This document shows, one piece after another, positions 17,329 to 24,941 of a stretch of 24,941 nt of DNA. The stretch spans positions 4,256,330 to 4,281,270 of the forward strand of contig BFEA01000044.1 in assembly GCA_003427395.1 (NCBI GenBank), given 5' to 3'. The position numbers and the translations under genes are program-made. This DNA comes from Chara braunii (lineage: Eukaryota > Streptophyta > Charophyceae > Charales > Characeae). The notes beneath the pieces are model-generated. The model did not search any database and was not told where the DNA came from. It saw nothing but the letters and a program-made list of their open reading frames with translations. Within the stretch, counting starts at the first letter, position 1, and every line of letters begins with the position of its first letter.

Positions 17329-18291
17329 TGTCAAAGGTCACAGTCGTGCCCCAGAACAAACAGTTGCAGCATTCAATTGTGAAAGTCACGTCTGTTCGTC
17401 CAGGGGGCTGTGCAAGTCATGTCTGTTCGTGCAGTGGATGTGTCTGTTCGTGCAGAAGTTGTATCTGTTCAAATGGTAGTCAATGGGGTAGAGTCCCAGT
17501 CCACCTCAAAGTCCAATAGACAGTCCAGATTCAGACCAAAAGTCCAAACTTCAGGCCAAAGGCCGCAGCAGCAGCAGACCCTGAGGGAAAGATACTGGGA
17601 CACATTCTGCAGTGGTCTGGGACTGGGGAAAGACCCAAGGAAGGCTGATTCAGACNTCGCGAAGGGAGACCAGCACTATAAAAGACCNGGCCAGNCTCCN
17701 CACACGACAGATCTCCACTGGCANTNATGCGTGGAAGTGCTGAAGCACTTGTGCGCTAGCATGCAGGGAGAATGCGCTGGCTGGAAGCTGCGCAAGCAAA
17801 GGAAGAAGAGGCTGGGCGCTGACTGGCAGAAGCAGCCATAGCTGCGCCAGCATTATTAGTAGAAGTAGAGGGGTTAGTAGTAGACATCGGTGAGTAGCAT
17901 TCAGAGTAGATTCTTGTAGGTAGGGAGTGTGCATGAATGGTGAGACGAGGGAACCAGGACAGAGATCTTAAGAGAAAAGAGAGAAAGAGAAGACAAGTTG
18001 GATATGGTGGATACTTACCTGTTGGCGCCATACTTGTGATCTGAGGGTAGACGTTGGCTGAGCCAGGCCCTATATTGGTGATTGAACGAGGGAGACTTGT
18101 AATCTATTGGCGCTGAACTCTTGAACTCGAGATACTCTTTGTATAATGTGATTTTGATAATATGAGCTGCGCTATCTGGTTCTCATCTCATCTCAACTTG
18201 GCTTTGTGTGAAACCTTTCTATCTGAGTGTTGACATCTATGCATGCAAAGTGATACACTCCAGCAAGCTGTGAACAGTCAGGTTCCTTACA
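17329..18291 (+). mobile_element. Probable 5' LTR of element C
   Basis: The segment begins TGTCAAAGG and ends CTTACA, giving the common TGT...ACA LTR ends, and a primer-binding-site-like sequence follows at once. The U3 part has a repeated GTCTGTTCGTGCAG motif (17390, 17421, 17442 and a shortened copy near 17463) and five AGTCC units at about 17490-17545. A TATA box TATAAAA lies at 17677-17683. Six N bases fall within 17656-17726. The left end is inferred from the TGT motif alone. Length is about 960 bp. Confidence 0.7.
17677..17683 (+). promoter_or_regulatory. TATA box of element C LTR
   Basis: 'cac TATAAAA gacc' is a strong core-promoter motif about 130 bp downstream of the AGTCC cluster. 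Transcription should start near 17705-17710, which would define the U3/R boundary. Confidence 0.6.
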
Positions 18292-18294
18292 ATT

Positions 18295-18306
18295 TGGTAT
18301 CGGACC
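18295..18306 (+). other. Primer binding site (initiator tRNA-Met type) of element C
   Basis: TGGTATCGGACC differs at two positions from TGGTATCAGAGC, the usual plant LTR-retrotransposon primer binding site complementary to initiator tRNA-Met. It lies 3 bases after the LTR end, the normal spacing. Confidence 0.75.
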
Positions 18307-19200
18307 ATAACTTGTTGCGCTCACTGAAGTGTTGGCATGAGTAAGGCCGGCCAGGAGGATATGCTGGCTTGAAGATGCTGGCTATGGTGGAAGGTTGAGA
18401 GGTGAAGTGGATAGGGATTAGGAGGGAGTAGAAAGCCGAAGAGGAAGGGGCTAAGAAGGAGATCTTACCTGCACGTGGAGCCTGGGGCGTGGAGCGATCA
18501 AGGAGACTTCATCGACATCTGCAAAAGAAGAGAAGAACCTTTTTCCCCTTACCTGGCTGCATGTAGAGTTGTGTTGAGTACCTCTACCTCCCCTCATCTC
18601 TGGTGGTCGCTGCTGTTGTCTGGTCTACACTCGGTCCGGTCTGGTCTGAAGGTCAGGACTCAAGTGTCTGGGCACGTCAGAGTTGAGAGCCGGCCGGAGT
18701 CCTTGTCTGGTCCTGTCATCCTGACATCCGATCTGACATCTGCGCTATAGGAATTAGTTAAAATAAGAGAAAGTTGGGGGTTGTAGCAAAGTGTCACGTC
18801 AAGTTGCAAGGTATAAGGCATAGTCGAACTGGGCAGAAATGATATTTGATTGAAGTATTGTCCAGGGCATCTGACATAGAGAACACTGCAGCTACTCTCT
18901 GCGCAGGAGGACAGACAAACGAGAGTTAATTAAAGACAGAAGAGAGAGACAAAGCCAGACCAAAAGGAGAGAGAGAGAGAGGTGGTAATCAAGTGAGACA
19001 CAGACAGCGAGTAAAAAAAAAAAGTCCTATTGCATATTGAAAGTTTTATATTCTATGAAATTCGTTATTCCTAAAGCAGCGATATCCAGAGTTATAAAAA
19101 AAACAAAAACAAGGCAGATCCCATCCGCATAAAGTTAGTATAGTACTTGGGTTGTCTACTTGCTGGGCCAGCGGAGGCCGTTCCTGTGCTGTCACTCAGC
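18307..19200 (+). other. Element C untranslated leader
   Basis: No open frame with recognisable content joins the PBS to gag. The stretch is purine-rich in parts (GA runs at 18960-18982, A-run near 19013-19023). A TAG at 19141-19143 closes the gag frame upstream, so gag starts after it, the first ATG being at 19201. Confidence 0.6.
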
Positions 19201-21334
19201 ATGGATGACTATCCTATGCAAGGGTTCTTGGCCCTTTCTGTGTTGATGGGCCCCCTCTTCAGACTTTTCTTTCCCCTGGGTTTTGGGAGGATTTGTACCT
19301 CCCGCATGATGATGAGGTCAGGAGCTATAAAACCAAGACCCACGCCTGCAGAACAGGTTGAAGTAGAACACCGGCAGGTCGAGAAACGGAAAGAGAAGGA
19401 GTTAAGGATGAAAAAGAAAGAAGAGGAAGTAAAGAAAATGAAAGAAGAAAGGGAAAAAATAGAAAAAGAGATGAAAGAAAGGGAAGGGAAACTTCAGGAA
19501 GAACTGAAGGCAGTGGAAGAAGAAGACGAAGTGGAGTCCGAAAGTGGTGGAGTGCTGCACAGACGCCGTACAGAGAGAGAAGAAACAAGCAAAGCTGGCG
19601 GCATCAGAATAGAACTGGAAACCCTGAACTGACTTGACCAGTTCGGCTACAAAACGGTGATGGTTGTTGAGTCGGAGGAGGAGAGAGAAGCCTTTGCTGC
19701 AAAGTTGGTCGGTGTAGAAGATCCTGCAGAGAGATACATCCTCATTCAAGAAAGAAAAACAGAATTAAATAACAGGATGGTTGCAACAAAACGGCAAGAA
19801 TTCGAAGAGAAAAAAAGATTAAAGGAAGAGGGGGAGAATTTTCAAGGACAACTACAGGGGCAGAAAGAACAACAAACTACAGCGGATGAACGACTCACCC
19901 TCCTTACTAACACCCTCCTCCAAACTAACAAGCAACTCGTTCCTTTGTCAAAGAGTGTGTAGAAACTTGAAAATCACTAGTTTGAGTTTGAAGGAGTGTG
20001 GAATAACTTCCTGCAGAGGTCTGCCGAAGAGGTGGAAAGACATATGATCATCTGCATAGAAAAATTGGATAAGCAGTTGGTAAAAAGGTTATCAGATCCC
20101 TCCGTAGCCAGGAAATTATTAGGTGGCGGCGGAGGAGATGGAGGAGACGGAGATGGGGGAGATGGAGACAATAAAGGAAAGGGAGTGCAGCGAGAAGAAA
20201 GTGGGGATGTGAGAAAAATTAAAGTTAAAGTGTCGTGGACTTACACAGGCAAGAAGGAGGAGAGTGTCTTACATTGGATTGCTGCCGTAGAGTCTTATGT
20301 ATACGGACAGCGCATTCCGTATTGGGACAGAGTCTTGATGGTCACTTCGTGTATGGTCGGCGGCGCAATGAGCTTCGCCATATCGTTGCAAAAAGAAGCT
20401 AACTGTCAAACTATGATTGAATACTCATAGCAAACGAGAATTGAAGATTTTTTCAAAGTTGTCAGAGAAAGATTTAAAGATAAAAATTTGGCACGTAGAA
20501 CAAAAATGTTGATATTAAACATTGCGGATCGGAAATGGAAGAGTGCGTCGGCACTCAAAGCAATGATGGATGAACTTTTACAATGCGCTGAACATAGACT
20601 CACTCCTACTTAAATTCTCAATAACTTCGCTAGGGCACTACCCGACCCTCTCGATACTCAACTTTATCCCCGCACAAAGGAAGAGGGGATGACATACGAG
20701 AAGTTCAGCAAGATCACTATAGATCATGCTGGCTTCTTAGCCGAAGCTAACTACTGCCATGATTGGAAAGATCTGCAAGCGGGTAAGAAGTGGGAGAACC
20801 GCACTATCTCAGGGAATACCTGGGAAAGACAACCTTCTTCTTACCTTTGAAGAAGGAGGTGTCGAGACTCTCTCCTATGACCAGATAGACTATGGTCTGG
20901 AGGGAGGACCCAACGGTTCAGTAGTTTAGGAGGGGGACTACACGGCCGTTGCAGCCCGCGGGGGAGGGCGACAAGGAAGAGGCCGTGGCCGAGGAAGAGG
21001 AGGCCGTGAATGTGGTGGAAGAGGATCCGGCACCCAGAGGGGTGGTGGCGAAGGTAGCTAGTACGTGGGTGGAAGGGGCAATGGTCCCTCGCAAGGTGGC
21101 CATGGTTCCAATTTTACCTGGGGAAGAGGACGCAACACTTGGTATGGTAACAAGGATAAGCCATATCCGCCCCATCCAGGTCTGCCCGAAGGGGAGCCTT
21201 GGAAGAAATTGGGGATTACAGAAAAAGTTTGGCAAGAAAGGAAAGTTGCCGACCAATGCCTTAAATGTGGTGACCCCAACCACATTGTTCCCTATTGCCC
21301 AGATTATACGATACTAAAAGGGAACAACCAGTAG
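19147..21334 (+). pseudogene. gag: Element C gag with coiled coil, RGG tail and CCHC knuckle, broken
   Basis: Frame 1 runs from about 19201 (first ATG) to 20850 with stops at 19630, 19960, 19978, 20428, 20611 and 20848; frame 2 then continues to 21334 with stops at 20927 and 21059. Order: a Lys/Glu-rich coiled coil (about 19384-19540), a Gln/Glu-rich helical stretch, a Gly/Asp run (about 20122-20178), a retrotransposon-gag core ('VLHWIAAVESYVYGQRIPYW', 'RIEDFFKVVRERF', 'NNFARALPDPLDTQLYP'), an Arg-Gly-rich segment (about 20946-21050) and a zinc knuckle 'CLKCGDPNHIVPYC' (21254-21295) with all four ligands. The domain content fits capsid plus nucleocapsid. The start codon is uncertain. Confidence 0.88.
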
Positions 21335-22017
21335 AGGTTTCAGTTGCCTCTACCGGAACTTCGGATGTAAATAGAAAGACATCCTCCCATCCGAAGGTTC
21401 CTCAGGCAGAAACTGATAAGACAGACAATCCTCACCTAGTTAACTGTCCAAAGGTAGTAAGTGTGTGCACCTCTCTAGGTGGATCCCTCGCTGACATGGG
21501 TGATGAGTTGGTCGCTTGTCACCAAGCCTGGAATGAGATGAAAAAACGAAGAGGACAGTTAATAATTGTAGATCTCGAAGTAAATAAAGTAAGAGTTGGA
21601 GGTATGATTGACAGCGGGTCAACACTCAGCTATATAAGTAAAAAGGGTTTGCAAAAGCTGCGACTTGGGCTTAAGGTAAAACAGTTAGATGAGCCCGTAG
21701 TGAGTAAACTAGCTAATAGTACTGTAATTGTAATGGATAGATATGTTGAAGGGGTCCAAATATACTTCCGGCTCGAAGCAGAGGGGAAGGTGGAACGCGT
21801 TCTCCACTCTCTGACTCTCTTGGTGGAAGATAATCTTCCTTTTGACATTCTTTTAGGCATGGATTGGGGTGAAGCTGCAGATGCGGATATAAAGTTAAGG
21901 GATCATGAGTGTTGGCTCCCTAATCCTCAGTGCCAACTCTTACCCTCAATCTCCTTTCCTAACGCAACTTCTCTGCTCAACACTGCACTTCCCCGCTTCA
22001 GCACACAAGTGTCGTAA
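21295..22017 (+). pseudogene. Element C aspartic protease
   Basis: An open frame (frame 1) that overlaps the end of the gag frame (frame 2) by 40 bases, so gag and protease are offset by -1. The retropepsin signature 'GMIDSGSTLSYISKKGLQKL' (about 21601-21660) has an intact DSG. The second signature 'PFDILLGMDWGEAADADIKL' lies at about 21838-21897. The frame closes with TAA at 22015-22017 after a low-complexity tail, and no RT follows on this strand. The offset is probably decay, since the gag frame itself shifted near 20843; programmed frameshifting is possible but I see no good slippery heptamer. Confidence 0.88.
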
Positions 22018-22984
22018 CATCTCCACACTCTCATGTGAATGGGCAATCTGCCAGGGCGAGAGGCTGGCCAACCCCTATATTGCCTTCAAACTTTGTTTAG
22101 GTTGCCCCATCCTCAGTTGTAGTTGGCCCATCTAGGCCTGGTACCACATGCTCATCAGTCTACTACTTCCCTGCATACTGTCGGGGTTCAATCGCCCGAC
22201 GGGTTGGTGATAAAACTGTCTGGCATAGTCATGCTTATTTCGCGTCTTTATGTATGATGAGTATAACAATCATTCACTCATTCACACATAAACACAGCAG
22301 ACACAGAGAGAGGGAGGGAGAGCAAAACAGTCCTATATTCTGCAATAGTGGTGAGGCAATCACATAGGCTGGAGAGCAGACGGTAGGCCAGTGGCGGACA
22401 AATGCAAGGAAAATGAGATATAATGAAATAACTGAATTCCAGATTGCTACATCAAGTTGAAAGCCAACAAAACCGAACGCTGTTCTGAAACAGTGATGTA
22501 CTGATGTTCCTTCAACGAAGAACCAAAGTACTGAGTCTGAATACCTATGAGAGTATGCATTTCACCATCACCGGTATACATATCCAGAGTTATCCCTCCA
22601 ACCTATCAATATGTGCTTAGACTATGATCATCACAGCTTACTGGTTGCCTGACAATGCATCCGGTTGACTTCAACAGCAGTGTTGAAGAGCACGAAGATG
22701 TCGTCCCCAGTGGACCATTGCCAAGACCAGGTACGTGTCTTTGTCATTTGCCTCTCTACCTCCCTTTCTCTGTCCCTCTCTTCCACCTTGTATGCTACTA
22801 CAAGGACTTTGTCTCTTCGTCACTTGCTGGAGTGTACCAGGTAACGTGCATGTCACACAGTTCTCACAGATTGCAATGACTCACACGAAGTACCATGGAA
22901 AATGAGTGGAAACCAAAAGGCGCTTCTCAATTAACACAACCATATTAAGTAGAGAAAATCACAAGTTCATAGTGTTTGGCACCC
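22018..22984. other. Unassigned DNA between elements C and D
   Basis: No gene is recognised. A 6-bp palindrome GTCGGG...CCCGAC surrounds 'gttcaatcg' at 22180-22200; it resembles a tRNA T-arm, but no acceptor stem or anticodon arm is present. A GA-rich patch lies at 22300-22325. At 22641-22735 an open stretch ends at a strong donor-like 'CCAG|GTACGT', and a second donor-like 'CCAG|GTAACG' lies near 22840, so unidentified host exons are possible. None of the encoded peptides is recognisable. Confidence 0.5.
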
Positions 22985-24770
22985 AACACCTTCTGTATCA
23001 TGACATTCCCCCAAGATCATACTTTAAATCTCTTCCACGTCTGGAATACAAAGCCTATCATGCACATCTGTTCTTTCAAACAACAGTCCTTGCGTGATCC
23101 CATAGTTAGGAAACTCTTGTGACGCTTCTTGAATACGTTTTATCATAGCGCCATAAACAGGATCTAAAGAATACTAATTTCTAATCTTCTCTTGTACATC
23201 GGTGCCCACATCTAAATATGTTACAATGGCACCGAAAAAATCAGATCTTCGACTTAGCGCGTCGGCAACAACATTATACTTCCCCTTGATTGGCTTTAGT
23301 TCAAAATCATATTGATCAATCTCAACAGCCCACCTAGTCAACTTAGGCCTTATCCGGGCCTGTGTTTTAAGCCAGCGAAGTGTCTCATGATTTGAGTACA
23401 CTTTGAAGTGGCGTCCTAAGAGATAGTGTCGCCAGTGATCTAGAGCTTCGCGGAGAGCAAACAACTCCCTCTCATACGTAGAAGCGGCGGCTTTCTCATT
23501 AGGAAGTCGTCGGAACATAAATTCAACAGGTCTGTATCCATGCCTGTCGTCTTGTTGGAGTACAACGCCTACCCCGTACTGACTGGCGTCGGTTGTGACA
23601 ACAAAGGGCAAAAAAGGATCAACAACCTTCAAAACCGGATAATTAATTAGACATCTCCTTAAACGTTCGAACGAAGCCGTACAATCTGAATCCCACTTCC
23701 ACATGGTTTCTTTCTTCAGCAATCTGCAAAGGGGTGTAGCAATTATCGTGAAGTGTCTAACGAACTTCCGATAATAGTTGGTTAGCCCAAGGAACCACCG
23801 CAATTCAGTCAAAGTGCGGGGGTTAGGCCAATTGCGAATTGCTGCAATCCTTGCGTCTTCCGGTTTGATCCCATCACCATCAAGCACATGCCCTAGATAT
23901 AGAACCTGACGCTTAGCCCATTCACACTTTTTGGGGTTCAATTTCAACTTTGCCTCACGTAATTTATTTAGCACAAGTCGAAGGTGCTCACAATGTTCTT
24001 TCAAATCTTTACTAAAAATCAAAATATCATCAAGATAAACAGAGACAAATTTATCAAGCCACTCGCGAAAAAGCTCATTCATTGTTCTTTGGAAAGTTGC
24101 AGGGGCATTTGTAAGACCAAAGGGCAACACAATGAACTCGTAGTGCCCATACCTTGTTCGAAAAGCAGTCTTGTATTGGTCTTCTGGCTCTACCTCAATC
24201 TGATGGTAGCCAGACTTCAAATCAATCCTAGTGAAATACTTGCTTCCCTGAACTCTATCCAACAAATCGTCTATTCTTGGCAGTGGCTCAACATTTTTAA
24301 CAGTTATGTCATTCAATCGTCTATAATTTATGCACATGCGGACCCCGCCATCTTTCTTTGGCACAAATAGCACTGGCACACCATAAGGCGAGGGGCTATG
24401 TCTTATCTATCTCTTTTCCAGCATTTGATCGAGTTGGGTTCGCAATTCATCCAATTCTTTGGGTGACATTCTATATATAGGCCCCTTAGGAATCTGGCTT
24501 CCTGGTACAATCTCAATGCGATGTTTGATTGGTCGTTCCACAACACCGCTTGGGGTCTCTGCCACATCTGCGAATTCTTTCAAAATCTTTTCAATTTCGG
24601 GGGACTTTGCCTCTTCTTTGACTTCTTCTTCCTTCACCGGGCGCACATATGCTACAAACACTTGATCATACAAATTATACTTTTTCACATGGCGTGCGAA
24701 CGCGGGGGCACTCATACAACAATGAGCTAAGCTGCTTTCCTTACCAGATTCATGGAATCAGTAGGAACTT
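22985..24770 (-). mobile_element. Element D: Ty3/gypsy pol fragment
   Basis: Reading on the minus strand, coding begins at a protease-RT linker near 24760 and runs through RT and RNase H into the start of integrase. The reading frame passes a stop at 23174-23176 and continues as 'DPVYGAMIKRIQEASQEFPN', 'RLCIPDVEEI' and 'GECHDTEG', ending near 22985 inside the integrase zinc motif after the first His. Gag, protease and most of integrase are missing, and no LTR is seen. Its closest relative in the window is element B. Confidence 0.92.
23174..24760 (-). pseudogene. Element D protease-RT linker, RT and RNase H, nearly intact
   Basis: One frame throughout, broken only by a TAG at 24407-24409 ('LEKR*IRHSPSPYGVPVLF'), where Trp is likely in relatives. 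The linker (24407-24715) contains 'EKILKEFADVAETPSG' and 'IPKGPIYRMSPKELDEL', typical of gypsy pol. Counting residues from 24379, RT shows 'FTRIDLKSGYHQI' (49-61), 'LPFGLTNAPATFQ' (85-97) and an intact YLDD (115-118, Asp codon at 24029-24031). RNase H has Asp264 in 'TTDAS', 'YERELFAL' and Asp373 in 'VADALSR', but the Asp expected in 'VYSDHE' is Asn330 (23390-23392), and 'CIDYR' reads CINYR. It is the best-preserved RT in the window. Confidence 0.94.
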
Positions 24771-24941
24771 CGGTGGCCCTTACCTGAACCTACTGCAGAT
24801 ACTAGACCCCACCCAGTGACTAGACCCCCCCAGTCTGATAGTTGTGTAGTTCGCAATCTATGTGTACTGGATGACCCGTTGCAGCTTCGCTCACAAAAAC
24901 AAACGCAATAGGTGATGCAGTAAAAAGGTGGAGGCAACCGA
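24771..24941. other. Window end, non-coding, short tandem duplication
   Basis: No gene is recognised. 'actagacccc(a/c)cccagt' occurs twice, at 24801-24817 and 24819-24834. The minus-strand frame of element D meets a TGA just above 24760, and nothing further upstream looks like protease, so this is probably the truncation point or a decayed junction. Confidence 0.6.

Noticed and set aside
22180-22200. tRNA T-arm-like palindrome around 'ggttcaatc'
   Set aside because: No matching acceptor stem, D-arm or anticodon arm is found within the required distance on either side.
23984-24370. Plus-strand open frame of 128 codons
   Set aside because: It is the antisense shadow of the element D reverse transcriptase.
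1-24941. Bacterial defence system, CRISPR array or biosynthetic operon
   Set aside because: There are no operon-like gene runs, ribosome binding sites or spacer-repeat arrays. The content is eukaryotic retroelements and simple repeats.

Overview
The window looks like nuclear DNA of a plant-lineage eukaryote, with a streptophyte alga such as Chara as my best guess. The guess rests on chromodomain-bearing Ty3/gypsy retrotransposons, TTTAGGG-type (plant telomere) motifs, a right-handed beta-helix exon of the 'GGA(V/I) ... FxxN' type that is common in green algae, and large gene-poor stretches with microsatellites and scattered N bases. No bacterial operon, CRISPR array, or rRNA or tRNA gene is visible. 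Almost all recognisable coding sequence is decayed LTR retrotransposon.

Layout. 1-870: an (AG)n microsatellite, then T-rich DNA with a diverged 200-bp-period duplication and a telo-box-like block. 1133-7548 (+): element A, a full-length but dead chromovirus: gag with coiled coils and a damaged zinc knuckle, protease, reverse transcriptase, RNase H with a proline-rich insert, integrase, and a C-terminal chromodomain with its aromatic cage residues present. It carries many stops and frameshifts, and key catalytic residues are lost. 7549-8960: its non-coding 3' flank, with an AGTCC repeat cluster and a 25-bp tandem duplication. 9050-11484: non-coding DNA unusually rich in hairpins, including a 14-bp stem closed by GTGA. 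11503-13861 (+): element B, a 5'-truncated Ty3/gypsy (RT, RNase H, integrase, divergent chromodomain), followed by a probable 3' LTR from 13879.

14480-16300: gene-poor DNA with a TATA-like motif, poly-T/poly-A tracts, a TTGCC-type low-complexity block, two tandem 130-bp repeats, and a pyrimidine tract joined to an (AC)n microsatellite. 16773-17020: a probable single exon of a cell-surface or secreted beta-helix protein, the only likely host coding sequence I can support. 17329-22017 (+): element C, with a ~960-bp 5' LTR (TATA box), a tRNA-Met-type primer binding site, leader, gag (coiled coil, Gag core, RGG-rich tail, intact CCHC knuckle) and protease with an intact DSG; no RT follows on this strand. 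22985-24770 (-): element D, the protease-RT linker, RT (YLDD intact), RNase H and the start of integrase, cut inside the integrase zinc motif. Element D begins in coding terms almost where C stops, but on the opposite strand.

Nothing here forms a working pathway. The retroelement modules would jointly encode capsid, maturation, reverse transcription and chromatin-targeted integration, but no element in the window is intact. The observations most worth checking are the hairpin-rich 9050-11484 segment, the AGTCC arrays shared by three LTR-like regions, the gag-pro/pol strand switch of C and D, and the beta-helix exon.
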